Shown one piece after another: positions 17,465-26,038 of a stretch of DNA of 64,000 nt. The DNA lies in the NCBI RefSeq assembly GCF_004348545.1, contig NZ_SMKL01000029.1, forward strand, positions 1 to 64,000, read 5' to 3'. This DNA comes from Jiangella ureilytica (GTDB lineage Bacteria > Actinomycetota > Actinomycetes > Jiangellales > Jiangellaceae). How positions within the stretch are numbered: the first letter of the stretch is position 1; each line of letters begins with the position of its first letter. The position numbers and the translations under genes were made by a program. The notes under the pieces were generated by a model, which made no database searches, was not told where the DNA came from, and was given only the letters and a program-made list of their open reading frames with translations.

Positions 17465-20254
17465 ATGAAGACTCGATGGCGTACCGCGGTGGCGTACGGC
17501 GCCGCCGCGGGTCTGCTGGCCACGAGCGTCGCGGCGGCGTTCGCCGGCCCCGCGTCGCTCCCGGAGGACGACCCGGCGGCGACGACGGCGACGGCTGCGG
17601 CGCACGTCCGCGCGACCGCCACCGCCGAGAACGGCTACCGCAACGTCGGCTACTTCACCCAGTGGGGCATCTACGCCCGCGACCACCTGGTCCAGGATCT
17701 CGACCTCACCGGCGCGGCGGCCGACCTCACCCACCTCAACTACGCGTTCGCCAACATCCACCCGGACACGCTGACCTGCTTCGCGGCGAACAGGCCGAAC
17801 GGGCCGAAGGACTCGCCGGCCGAGGGCGACTATGCCGGCGACGCCTGGGCCGACTACGGCCGCGGCTTCACCGCCGCCGAGTCCGTCGACGGCGTCGGCG
17901 ACACCTGGGACCAGCCTCTGGCCGGCAACTTCAACCAGATCAGAGAGCTGAAGGCGAAGTACCCGCACCTCAAGGCGCTGGTCTCGATCGGCGGCTGGAC
18001 CTGGTCGCGGCACTTCTCGCGGGCGGCCGCCACGGCGGAGTCGCGCGAGCGGTTCGTGTCGTCGTGCATCGACCTGTTCCTGCGCGGCAACCTGCCGGTG
18101 ATCGACGGCCGTGGCGGACCGGGCTCCGGCGCCGGCGTCTTCGACGGGTTCGACATCGACTGGGAGTGGCCCGGCGTGCCCGAGGAGCTGCAGCACCCCG
18201 GCAACCACTGGTCGGCGAACGACAAGGAGAACTTCACCGCGCTGCTGGCGGAGTTCCGCCGCCAACTCGACGCGTACGGAGCGCAGACGGGTTCGTCGTA
18301 CGAGCTGAGCGCGTTCCTGCCGGCGAACCCCGTCCTCATCGACGCCGGCTGGGACGTCACGCAGATCTTCGACTCGCTCGACTTCGGCAACGTGCAGGGC
18401 TACGACCTGCACGGCACCTGGCGGCCGGACCTCGCCGGGCACCAGGCCAACACCTACGACGACCCGGCGAACCCGCTCGAAGAGGCGCAGCGGTTCAGCG
18501 TCGACGCGGCGATGAGCTACTACGTCGACCGCGGTGTGCCGCCGTCGCAGCTCACCGTGGGCATCCCGCTGTACGGCCGTGGCTGGACCGGGGTCACGGA
18601 CGGCGGCTCGCACGGCGCGTGGCAGCCGGCGACGGGCGCGGCGCCGGGCGAGTTCGCAGAGGAGCCGGGGACCGATCGCTACCGGAACCTGCGCGGGGGT
18701 CAGATCTTCCACGACGAGGAGGTCCTGGCGTCCTGGTCCTACGACGGCACGGAGTTCTGGTCCTTCGACGACCCCTGGCTGGTCGACAAGAAGGCCGACT
18801 ACATCACCGCCGGCGGCTTCGGCGGCGCGATGTGGTGGGACCTGGCCGGCGACCACCAGAACGAACTGGTCGGACTCATGGGTTCGCGGCTGGCGACCGG
18901 GGGTCCCGGCGATCCGGGCGGTGGTGACGAGTCGGGAGGTGACGTCTCCGGCGGTGACGTCTCCGGTGGTGACGTCTCCGGTGGTGACGTCTCCGGTGGT
19001 GACGTCTCCGGTGGTGACGTCTCGGGCGGCGACGACGGCGAGCCGCAGGCCTGCTCGGCCCCGCCCTGGGAGCGGACCACCGTCTACGTCGGTGGCGACC
19101 GGGTGTCGTACAGCGGGCACCACTGGACGGCCCGGCACTGGACCCAGGGCGACACCCCGGCACCGAGCGAGTGGGGTCCCTGGCGCGACGACGGCCCGTG
19201 CTCGGGCGGCGGTAGCGAGTCGGGTTCGGACACGGGCGCCGACTCCGGCTCCGACGACGGCGCCGACGACGGCGCCGACGACGGCGCCGACGACGGCGCC
19301 GATGCGGGTTCCGAGTCCGGGTCGGAGACCGGCACCGAGGATGGCGATCCCGGCGACCCCGGTGACCCGCTCGGCCACCGCTGGCTGACCGGCTACTGGC
19401 ACAACTTCGACAACGGGTCGACGGTGCTGCGGGTCTCGCAGGTGCCGGCGGCGTACAACTTGCTGGCCATCGCGTTCGCCGACAACCAGCCGGGCACGCC
19501 GGGCGGCATCACGTTCACTCTCGACTCCGGCGGGCTCGGCGGCTACACCGTCGCCCAGTTCAAGGCCGACGTCGCCGCCCGCCAGGCCGCAGGCGGCACC
19601 GTCGTCATCTCTGTCGGCGGACAGAACGGCCATGTCAACGTGACCAACGCGTCCGAGGCCGCCAACTTCGCGCAGAGCACCTATGCCTTGATGCAGGAGT
19701 ACGGCTTCGACGGCGTCGACATCGACCTGGAGCACGGGATCAACGCGACGTACATGGAGCAGGCGCTTCGGCAGCTGCGTGCCCTGGCCGGCTCCGGCCT
19801 GATCGTCACGATGGCCCCGCAGACGATCGACTTCCAGGCGCCGACGTTCGAGTACTACAAGCTGGCGCTGGCCATCCGCGACATCCTCACCATCGTCAAC
19901 ATGCAGTACTACAACTCCGGCACGATGCTGGGCTGCAACCAGCAGGTGTACGCGCAGGGCACGGTCGACTTCCTGACCGCGCTGGCGTGCATCCAGCTGC
20001 AGGCCGGGCTGGCGCCGCACCAGGTGGGCCTCGGCCTGCCCGCGACGTCGCAGGCCGCGGGCGGCGGCTACCAGTCGCCGTCGAACGTCACCGCGGCGCT
20101 GGACTGCCTGGCGACGGCCACGCGGTGCGGTGGTTTCGTCCCGCCGAATCCGTGGGGACCGATCGGCGGGGCGATGACCTGGTCGGTCAACTGGGACGCG
20201 GCGAACGGCTACCAGTTCGCGAACACGCTGGGCGCCTATCTCGGCACCGGCTGA
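17465..20254 (+). CDS. Secreted bifunctional chitinase: GH18 - CBM5/12 - GH18
   Basis: 929 aa with a Sec signal peptide (residues 1-28). The first GH18 domain (about 57-475) has the catalytic DxxDxDxE as DGFDIDWE (acid E234) plus SIGGW and YDLHG. A linker of six GGDVS units (491-520) leads to a chitin-binding CBM5/12 module (about 527-578, with WERTTVYVGGDRVSYSGHHW). An acidic linker with four DDGA units (597-612) leads to a second GH18 domain (about 636-929) of chitinase-D-like type with DGVDIDLE (acid E756). Both active sites look intact, so the enzyme may combine two cleavage modes on chitin. ATG at 17465 follows GAGGAGTCAGCCC. It is transcribed alone from the promoter at 17231. Confidence 0.93.
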   Translation: MKTRWRTAVAYGAAAGLLATSVAAAFAGPASLPEDDPAATTATAAAHVRATATAENGYRNVGYFTQWGIYARDHLVQDLDLTGAAADLTHLNYAFANIHPDTLTCFAANRPNGPKDSPAEGDYAGDAWADYGRGFTAAESVDGVGDTWDQPLAGNFNQIRELKAKYPHLKALVSIGGWTWSRHFSRAAATAESRERFVSSCIDLFLRGNLPVIDGRGGPGSGAGVFDGFDIDWEWPGVPEELQHPGNHWSANDKENFTALLAEFRRQLDAYGAQTGSSYELSAFLPANPVLIDAGWDVTQIFDSLDFGNVQGYDLHGTWRPDLAGHQANTYDDPANPLEEAQRFSVDAAMSYYVDRGVPPSQLTVGIPLYGRGWTGVTDGGSHGAWQPATGAAPGEFAEEPGTDRYRNLRGGQIFHDEEVLASWSYDGTEFWSFDDPWLVDKKADYITAGGFGGAMWWDLAGDHQNELVGLMGSRLATGGPGDPGGGDESGGDVSGGDVSGGDVSGGDVSGGDVSGGDVSGGDDGEPQACSAPPWERTTVYVGGDRVSYSGHHWTARHWTQGDTPAPSEWGPWRDDGPCSGGGSESGSDTGADSGSDDGADDGADDGADDGADAGSESGSETGTEDGDPGDPGDPLGHRWLTGYWHNFDNGSTVLRVSQVPAAYNLLAIAFADNQPGTPGGITFTLDSGGLGGYTVAQFKADVAARQAAGGTVVISVGGQNGHVNVTNASEAANFAQSTYALMQEYGFDGVDIDLEHGINATYMEQALRQLRALAGSGLIVTMAPQTIDFQAPTFEYYKLALAIRDILTIVNMQYYNSGTMLGCNQQVYAQGTVDFLTALACIQLQAGLAPHQVGLGLPATSQAAGGGYQSPSNVTAALDCLATATRCGGFVPPNPWGPIGGAMTWSVNWDAANGYQFANTLGAYLGTG
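18935..19024 (+). repeat. Six 15-bp tandem repeats in the chitinase linker
   Basis: Six in-frame units of consensus GGTGGTGACGTCTCC encoding GGDVS, differing only at the third base of the first Gly codon and at the last base. The near-identity at DNA level implies recent slippage or expansion. Confidence 0.9.
19253..19300 (+). repeat. Four 12-bp tandem repeats in the second chitinase linker
   Basis: Four identical copies of GACGACGGCGCC encoding DDGA, forming the acidic linker before the second GH18 domain. Confidence 0.9.
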
Positions 20255-20271
20255 CCTGGTCAGGAGACGGG

Positions 20272-20916
20272 TCAGCGTCTGCCGGAGCTGCGCCGGTAGA
20301 CGCTCACCCATCGTGGGGCGAGCACGCCTGCGGCCGCCGTGACGGCGACACCGAGCGCCGCCCACGCGAGCACGTCGTGCGGGTAGTGCACCCCGCCCGC
20401 GACCCGCGCCACAGCGACCGCGGCCGCGGCCGGCACCACCAGCGGCCAGAGCCTCGGCGCGACGAGCAGGCACGCGGTCGCGAGGGCGGCGGCGATCGTG
20501 GCGTGGTTGCTCGGCCAGGACCAGTCGCCGTGCGGCGGGCAGCCGAGGACGATGTCGACGCCTGCCGTCATGCACGGTCGTTCCGCGGTGACCGTCGCCT
20601 TGAGCAGCTCGCTGGCGCCGTAGGAGAGCACGGTCCCGATGCCCGCCGCGACGGTCAGCAGGAACCGGTCGCGCTCTCCCCGCACCGCTGTGCTCAGCGC
20701 CACCAGCACCGCCGTCGCCACGAGGACGAGCAACCCCTGGCCGGCCACCAGGTCGACCAGGGCGCGCAGTGGTGACGGCGCGTCGGCCGCGGTGCCCGCG
20801 ACCGTGCGGTAGAGGTCGTCGTGTGCGAGGGAGGTGGTGGCGCTGAAGGTGGCCAGCCCTGCGGCGACGGCCGCCGCCCGGCGGCGCGTCGTGGTGTCGA
20901 TCACGGCGTGGGTCAT
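20272..20916 (-). CDS. PAP2-family membrane phosphatase
   Basis: 214 aa with about five membrane helices. The three PAP2 motifs are present: KATVTAERP (KxxxxxxRP), WPSNHATIAA (PSxH) and ARVAGGVHYPHDVLA (xRxxxxxHxxxD). Such enzymes dephosphorylate lipid phosphates such as undecaprenyl diphosphate or phosphatidic acid on the outer face. The ATG at 20916 is preceded 8 nt upstream by TAGCGT, suggesting a leaderless transcript. It converges on the chitinase with only 17 nt between stop codons, and a candidate operator lies upstream. Confidence 0.87.
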   Translation of the reverse strand: MTHAVIDTTTRRRAAAVAAGLATFSATTSLAHDDLYRTVAGTAADAPSPLRALVDLVAGQGLLVLVATAVLVALSTAVRGERDRFLLTVAAGIGTVLSYGASELLKATVTAERPCMTAGVDIVLGCPPHGDWSWPSNHATIAAALATACLLVAPRLWPLVVPAAAAVAVARVAGGVHYPHDVLAWAALGVAVTAAAGVLAPRWVSVYRRSSGRR

Positions 20917-20924
20917 GCCGTTCA

Positions 20925-20930
20925 ACGCTA
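20925..20930 (-). promoter_or_regulatory. -10 box of the PAP2 gene
   Basis: TAGCGT on the minus strand, 8 nt before the ATG at 20916. Confidence 0.4.
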
Positions 20931-20940
20931 GGAATTCCCT

Positions 20941-20990
20941 GGTCAGAGAACATCTGACCGTGGTCGGCCGCTGCCCTACGACCGTGGTCG
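20941..20990. promoter_or_regulatory. Operator-like repeats upstream of the PAP2 gene
   Basis: GGTCAG (20941-20946) and CTGACC (20954-20959) form a perfect dyad with a 7-nt spacer over the expected -35 position. Next come two copies of GACCGTGGTCG (20956-20966 and 20980-20990), each containing GACC-N2-GGTC, with a 24-nt period. This looks like a cluster of transcription-factor sites; the regulator is unknown. Confidence 0.45.
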
Positions 20991-21050
20991 CACGGCGGCC
21001 GCCGCCTCCTCCAACGCAGGGTGTGACCCGGCGCGGCGCGGCCGTCGGAA

Positions 21051-22250
21051 CTACGCCTCCGGCCCGGGGCGGGCGTCGCGGGGACGGAGGTACTCGCGTG
21101 CGCGGTCGAGTGAATAGATGCTCGACGCGGTCATGGTCTCGATCGACATACGCGCTTCCAGTTCCAGGCCGTGGAGCGGAACGAACTCGATGCGCGGTCC
21201 GCTCGTGTGGTCGGACTCCCAACTTCCTCGGGCGCTGAGCTTCACCTCGCGCGCGTACTCAGGCGAGGTGAATTGGGCTAGCACGGCGAGGACCAGGCTG
21301 CCGTCAAGGACGTCGATGGCTGCTCCCGTGCAGCGCAGCAGTATTCGTCCGGCGTCCACTTCGTCGACCAGTCGCCGTCCATGTTCGGTCCGGAAGATCC
21401 AGTCCGGGTGGGCTCCGGCTGGGTGGTCGCCGGCCCGAGTCAGCTCCGGCTCGTCGAAGTACTCCTCGAGGATCTCTTTGAGGACGTTGTACGTGACGAT
21501 TCCGAATCGGCTCGTGGCACGGCCGATGACGTTGGATTCGAGCCCGAAGACCGGCGCGGCGGCGTACATCCCGCGCGCGACGACGACCTGCGGGGAGCGA
21601 CGTTGGATGGCCGTCTCGAGTCCGCCGCTCCCGTCGTCGAAGACGCAGGTCGCGGTGGCCGCGATGACGAGGGGCCGGATGACGCCGCAGATGGCGTCGT
21701 CGAACGTGCGCAAGCTGCCGAGTAGGTACGGCTTCTCTCCTTTCGGCTTGTCGGACTCGCGCAGTACCCGGTGGCAAAGGTCGACGTACGCGAAGTAGTT
21801 GCAGACGCCGACGGGAAGTGCGCCGTCCAGCGGGCCGTCGTTGACCGAGTACAGGAGCGAGCCGTCCCAGAGCTCTACGCCTCCCCGTCGCATCTGCTCG
21901 ATCACAGCTTGGTCGTAGGGAAAGTCGACGCGGTCGGGTTCTGTCAGCCGTAGCGGCCCGTCGGAAGCGGCTGGGAGATCGCCGACGAACCGGTGGGCCG
22001 CGTCGTGGACGAGTGGGAGTGGTGCGGTGTCCTGCGTGGTCGCGGGGCGGAAGAGGTGGTCCGCCAGACCGTGGCGCCCAAAGATCTCGCCGAGGTTCGC
22101 CGCATGCCTCACCGGGTCGGTTGCCGTTGCCAATCTGCGGCGAACCGTTCCCTGACGGCGTGAGTCGAGCCGCTTTTTCACGAATGCGTAGCCCTCGTCG
22201 CCGGCGATTCCGAGCACCACACCGAGCAGGATCAGCGCGACCTCACCCAC
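21051..22250 (-). CDS. Membrane-anchored protein of unknown function
   Basis: 399 aa, not recognised. The N-terminus (GEVALILLGVVLGIAG) is a single membrane segment followed by a basic stretch, so about 375 residues face the cytoplasm. The soluble part has no motif I can assign. A segment at about residues 210-275 (AIQRRSPQVVVARGMYAA...VTYNVLKEILEEYFDE) faintly recalls degenerate NUDIX-like modules of some regulatory or defence proteins; that is weak. Base composition is visibly lower in G+C than both flanks, and codon choice is less biased, suggesting acquisition. GTG at 22250 lacks a strong Shine-Dalgarno site. Monocistronic, downstream of rmuC on the same strand. Confidence 0.65.
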   Translation of the reverse strand: MGEVALILLGVVLGIAGDEGYAFVKKRLDSRRQGTVRRRLATATDPVRHAANLGEIFGRHGLADHLFRPATTQDTAPLPLVHDAAHRFVGDLPAASDGPLRLTEPDRVDFPYDQAVIEQMRRGGVELWDGSLLYSVNDGPLDGALPVGVCNYFAYVDLCHRVLRESDKPKGEKPYLLGSLRTFDDAICGVIRPLVIAATATCVFDDGSGGLETAIQRRSPQVVVARGMYAAAPVFGLESNVIGRATSRFGIVTYNVLKEILEEYFDEPELTRAGDHPAGAHPDWIFRTEHGRRLVDEVDAGRILLRCTGAAIDVLDGSLVLAVLAQFTSPEYAREVKLSARGSWESDHTSGPRIEFVPLHGLELEARMSIETMTASSIYSLDRAREYLRPRDARPGPEA

Positions 22251-22298
22251 GCCAAGCCCGCCACAACCGGCGTCCTGCTTCTGGCACCATCACGTGTC

Positions 22299-23777
22299 TC
22301 AGCCGTCGGTGCCGTTCCGGCGCCGGGACCGGGACCCTTTGCCGGCGGCCGGGCCGAGGCCGAAGCGCGGGTCGACCTGGATGTCCTCGAGCGCGATGAG
22401 GGCGTCGTCGACCATCTCGGGCGCCTGGAGCTGGCGGGCGACCCGCTCGACCTGCGGCGGCGCCTCGATCTCTTCGTCGACCACCTTGAGGTCGGCCATC
22501 TTGCGGGCGCTGACCAGGACCCGGCTCTCGAGCGAGCTGACGCCGTCGTTGTAGGCCTTGACCGCGCCGTCGAGCTGGCGGCCGAGCCGGGCGAGATGAC
22601 CGCCCATGGTGGCGAGCCGGGAGTGCAGTTCGCGGCCGAGGTTGAGCACCTCTTGCGCGTTCTGCGCCAGCGCCTCCTGCCGCCAGGTGTAGCCGACCGT
22701 GCGCAGCAGCGCCACCAACGTGGACGGCGTCGCGATGACGACGTTGCGCTCGAAGGCGTGCTCGAACAGCGTGGGGTCCTGCTCCATGGCCGCGTTGAGG
22801 AAGACGTCGGACGGCACGAACATGACCACGAACTCGGGCGTGGGCGCGAACTGCTCCCAGTACTGCTTGCCGGCCAGCGAGTCGATGTGCGTCTTGAGGT
22901 GCCGGGCGTGCGCTGCCAGCCGCTTGTCGCGGGTGGCCTCGTCGCGCGCCTCCATCGCCTCGAGGTAGCCGTTGAACGACACCTTCGCATCGACCACGAC
23001 CTTCTTGCCGCCGGCGAGGTTGACCAGGAGGTCGGGGCGGAGCTTGCCGTCGCTGGTGTCGGCGGTGGCCTGCTCGGCGAAGTCGACGTGCTCGACCATG
23101 CCGGCGGCCTCGACGACCCGGCGCAGCTGCAGCTCGCCCCAGCGGCCGCGCACCTGGGGCGCCCGCAGCGCCGTCACCAGCTGCTGGGTCTCGAGGCGCA
23201 GCTGCTCGGAGCTCTTGCCCATGGTCTCGAGCTGCGTGCGGAGCTCGCCGTAGGCCGTGGCGCGGGCCTTCTCGAGCTGGTGGGCGTGGGTGGTGACCTT
23301 CTCGAGCTGGTCGTTCAGCGGCTTGACCATGGCCTCGACCGCCTGGCGGCGGTGCTCGAGCTCGGTCTTGACCCGCTCTTCGGAGCCCTTGAACTGTTCG
23401 GTCGCCAGCTCGAGGAACTCGGTGCGGTTCTGCCGCAGCGCATCGGCCGACAGCCGCTGGAACTCCTGCGTGAGCCGCTCCTGCTCGGCCCGCAGCAGGG
23501 CCAGCTTCTCCTCGCCGCTGGTGCGGGCGTGCGCGAGCTCGGTCTCGAGCCGGGTCTGCTCGGCCTGCGCGTCGAGCATGCGCTCGCGGTCGACCTCGCG
23601 CTCGGCGATGAGGGCCTGCTTCTCGCGCCGGACGGTGTCGAGCTCTGCCCGCGCCGCGTCGCGCTCGGCGGCCACCGTGGCCGTGGCCGCGGCGGTGCGG
23701 ACCCGGACCAGGAGCGCGCCCACGGCACCGCCCAGAACGAGGGCGGTCAGCGCGACGAGGATGGCGGAAGCGTTCAT
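22299..23777 (-). CDS. rmuC: DNA recombination protein RmuC
   Basis: 492 aa. An N-terminal membrane helix (ASAILVALTALVLGGAVGAL; about residues 3-22) is followed by a long charged coiled coil (about 30-200) and the RmuC nuclease-like domain (RGRWGELQLRRVVEAAGM; KVVVDAKVSFNGYLEAM; VVMFVPSDVFLNAAM; VVIATPSTLVALLRTV). In E. coli RmuC limits inversions at short inverted repeats; the fold belongs to the PD-(D/E)xK group, matching the D and K of VVDAKV. The C-terminal tail is basic and low-complexity. Divergent from ychF by about 130 nt. Confidence 0.92.
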   Translation of the reverse strand: MNASAILVALTALVLGGAVGALLVRVRTAAATATVAAERDAARAELDTVRREKQALIAEREVDRERMLDAQAEQTRLETELAHARTSGEEKLALLRAEQERLTQEFQRLSADALRQNRTEFLELATEQFKGSEERVKTELEHRRQAVEAMVKPLNDQLEKVTTHAHQLEKARATAYGELRTQLETMGKSSEQLRLETQQLVTALRAPQVRGRWGELQLRRVVEAAGMVEHVDFAEQATADTSDGKLRPDLLVNLAGGKKVVVDAKVSFNGYLEAMEARDEATRDKRLAAHARHLKTHIDSLAGKQYWEQFAPTPEFVVMFVPSDVFLNAAMEQDPTLFEHAFERNVVIATPSTLVALLRTVGYTWRQEALAQNAQEVLNLGRELHSRLATMGGHLARLGRQLDGAVKAYNDGVSSLESRVLVSARKMADLKVVDEEIEAPPQVERVARQLQAPEMVDDALIALEDIQVDPRFGLGPAAGKGSRSRRRNGTDG

Positions 23778-23892
23778 GAGGGCTACTCTGCCGGGGACCT
23801 CCGACAAAGTCGGGGAGGCACGGCGAGAACGGGCCCGGATCAGGTGTTTCGTCCGATCGTGAGATCCACTTCTCCCGCGCGGGCGGGGCACG

Positions 23893-23898
23893 TACCCT
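23893..23898 (+). promoter_or_regulatory. -10 box of ychF
   Basis: TACCCT, 8 nt before the GTG at 23907; consistent with a leaderless transcript. Confidence 0.45.
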
Positions 23899-23906
23899 TG
23901 GCACCT

Positions 23907-24980
23907 GTGAGTCTCACCATCGGCATCGTCGGCCTGCCCAACGTCGGCAAGTCCACGATGTTCAACGCCCTGACGAAGAACGACGTGCTGGCCGCGAACT
24001 ACCCGTTCGCCACCATCGAGCCGAACGTCGGTGTCGTCGGCGTGCCCGATGCGCGGCTGGGCAGGCTGGCCGAGATCTTCGACTCCGCGCGTCAGGTGCC
24101 GGCCACCGTCAGCTTCGTCGACATCGCCGGCATCGTGAAGGGCGCCTCCGAAGGCCAGGGGCTGGGCAACAAGTTCCTCGCCAACATCCGCGAGGCCGAC
24201 GCGATCTGCCAGGTCATCCGCGTCTTCAACGACCCCGACGTCGTCCACGTCGACGGCCGCGTCGAGCCGAAGGCCGACATCGAGACCATCAACACCGAGC
24301 TCATCCTCGCCGACCTCCAGACCATCGAGAACGCGCTGCCGCGCCTGGTCAAGGAGGCGCGGATGGCCAAGGAGAAGCAGGAGATCGTCGCCGCCGTCGA
24401 GCGGGCCAAGGACGTTCTCGACGGCGGGCAGACGGTCTTCGCCGCCGGTCTCGACCTCGAGCCGCTGCGCGACCTGCACCTCCTCACCGCCAAGCCGTTC
24501 CTCTACGTCTTCAACATGGACGACGAGGAACTCTCCGACGACGCGTTGAAGGCCGACCTGCGCGCGCTGGTCGCGCCGGCCGAGGCGATCTTCCTCGACG
24601 CCCAGATCGAGGCCGAGCTCTCCGAGCTCGACGACGCCGAGGCGCTCGAACTGCTGCAGTCGATGGGCCAGGAGGAGTCCGGCCTCGACATGCTCGCCCG
24701 GGTCGGCTTCGACACGCTGGGGCTGCAGACCTATCTCACCGCCGGTCCCAAGGAAGCGCGCGCCTGGACCATCCGCAAGGGCGCCACGGCCCCCGAAGCG
24801 GCCGGTGTCATCCACACCGACTTCCAGAAGGGCTTCATCAAGGCCGAGGTCGTCTCGTTCGACGACCTGGTCGCGACCGGCTCGATGACGGAGGCGCGCT
24901 CGAAAGGCCTGGTCCGCATGGAGGGCAAGGACTACGTCATGGCCGACGGCGACGTCGTCGAGTTCCGCTTCAACGTCTGA
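23907..24980 (+). CDS. ychF: Redox-regulated ATPase YchF (OLA1 family)
   Basis: 357 aa. G1 motif GLPNVGKST at residues 8-16, switch region [20 protein letters not shown], and a C-terminal TGS domain ([37 protein letters not shown], cited in part as [19 protein letters not shown]). YchF binds ATP rather than GTP and associates with ribosomes. The highly conserved ending [16 protein letters not shown] is complete. GTG at 23907 is chosen; the motif begins only a few residues in. Housekeeping gene. Confidence 0.95.
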   Translation: MSLTIGIVGLPNVGKSTMFNALTKNDVLAANYPFATIEPNVGVVGVPDARLGRLAEIFDSARQVPATVSFVDIAGIVKGASEGQGLGNKFLANIREADAICQVIRVFNDPDVVHVDGRVEPKADIETINTELILADLQTIENALPRLVKEARMAKEKQEIVAAVERAKDVLDGGQTVFAAGLDLEPLRDLHLLTAKPFLYVFNMDDEELSDDALKADLRALVAPAEAIFLDAQIEAELSELDDAEALELLQSMGQEESGLDMLARVGFDTLGLQTYLTAGPKEARAWTIRKGATAPEAAGVIHTDFQKGFIKAEVVSFDDLVATGSMTEARSKGLVRMEGKDYVMADGDVVEFRFNV

Positions 24981-25080
24981 CCCGGCTCAGCTGAGCAGTC
25001 CCGGACCGATCCGGCTCACGGGGGCTCGGTGGCAACCGGAGCGGCAGACCGATCGTCGTCGGGGTTCCGCACGTGCTCCT

Positions 25081-25425
25081 TCAACGAGTGACGGCACGGC
25101 TGATCTCGACCTGCCGGACGAGGAAGGCCTGTTCGTCCAGCTTCTTGCGGCGCATCCACGTGGTGACCTCGACGTTGCACTTGCTCGCGTTGCACGAGCG
25201 GCAGGCGGGCACCACATTCGTGAGCGTGTAGCGGCCACCGCGCGAGATGGGCAGCATGCAGTCCTTCTGCAGCCTCGGCTGCGTCTCGGGAGCGCCGCAG
25301 TAGGCGCAACCGCCCCAGGCGGCGACGAGGGCCGACCACTGGTCGTCGGTCAGGTCGTGATCGACCTTGCCCATGCGGCGCTTCCGGCGACGCGCGTAGG
25401 TCGCTGCTCGGCTGCGGGACGGCAC
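25081..25425 (-). CDS. HNH-nuclease-fold protein with altered active-site histidine
   Basis: 114 aa. A basic N-terminus is followed by two zinc-type pairs, CAYC and CRSC, framing PISRGGRYTLTNVVPACRSC, which is HNH-fold sequence. Where active HNH enzymes have DH, this protein has DC (QKDCMLPISRGG), so the general-base His appears replaced by Cys. It may be an inactive or variant nuclease. GTG at 25425 is chosen because TACGCT lies 6 nt upstream. It stands alone on the minus strand, after ychF. Confidence 0.75.
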   Translation of the reverse strand: MPSRSRAATYARRRKRRMGKVDHDLTDDQWSALVAAWGGCAYCGAPETQPRLQKDCMLPISRGGRYTLTNVVPACRSCNASKCNVEVTTWMRRKKLDEQAFLVRQVEISRAVTR

Positions 25426-25431
25426 GCTCCG

Positions 25432-25437
25432 AGCGTA
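25432..25437 (-). promoter_or_regulatory. -10 box of the HNH gene
   Basis: TACGCT on the minus strand, 6 nt before the GTG at 25425. Confidence 0.45.
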
Positions 25438-25488
25438 TGGCCGGCGGCCACTCGATCCGGGTATTGACGCGTGGCCCGGCCGGGCCGC

Positions 25489-25896
25489 CTACACGTCCTC
25501 GACGTCGAGGTCGGGTGGGGGGAGGAGGCCGATGACCTTCAGCAGCTGGGCGACGGTCTCCTCGACGAAGACGTCTCCGGGCTCGTCGCCGTCGGGGGAG
25601 GCGAGGAAGGGGATGACCTCCTCCGAGGCCACCAGCACGCCGGTCACGTCCGCCGCCCAGGCGATGAGCGCATCGGTCTCGGCCACCACGTCGACCGGAT
25701 CGCTGGCCGAGGGGTCCTCGAAGTAGTGCCGGGGCTCGTAGCCGAGATAGAGGAGGCCACGAGCGGGCGACTCCGCCGGCGCGAACCGGAGGGTCGCGAT
25801 GTCGCTGTCGTGGATGTCGATCGAGAGGAACCGCTCGGAGGCGCCGTGATCGTCCCATCCGCCGTCGCTGTAGACGAAGGTCGCGAAAGTACCCAC
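25489..25896 (-). CDS. Conserved-looking hypothetical protein
   Basis: 135 aa from GTG at 25896 (GTFATFVYSDGGWDDHG...). Acidic, no signal peptide, no membrane segment. The aromatic and acidic N-terminal half (FLSIDIHDSDIATLRFAPA; LLYLGYEPRHYFEDP) looks like a small beta-rich domain, and the C-terminal half is helical. I do not recognise a family. The start was chosen because TAGGCT lies 8 nt upstream; the frame is open to 25929. Confidence 0.68.
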   Translation of the reverse strand: MGTFATFVYSDGGWDDHGASERFLSIDIHDSDIATLRFAPAESPARGLLYLGYEPRHYFEDPSASDPVDVVAETDALIAWAADVTGVLVASEEVIPFLASPDGDEPGDVFVEETVAQLLKVIGLLPPPDLDVEDV

Positions 25897-25904
25897 GGCC
25901 GGCA

Positions 25905-25910
25905 AGCCTA
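25905..25910 (-). promoter_or_regulatory. -10 box of the hypothetical gene
   Basis: TAGGCT on the minus strand, 8 nt before the GTG at 25896. Confidence 0.45.
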
Positions 25911-26038
25911 GCGACCATAGACGGACCAATCACGTGAAATGACCGCGACGCAGCACCGGTGTGGGACTGCGCCGCGGCCGACCGCATCACAGGTGGTGGA
26001 AGCACCTCCGCCGGCACCATCCAGCATAGCCCCAACCG

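Noticed and set aside
18935-19024. Regular short repeats as a CRISPR array
   Set aside because: Units are 15 bp, contiguous without spacers and in frame within a protein linker.
17351-20953. Very long antisense open frame opposite the chitinase (and similar ones opposite other genes)
   Set aside because: Shadow frames caused by strong third-position G/C bias; the sense strand carries complete catalytic domains.
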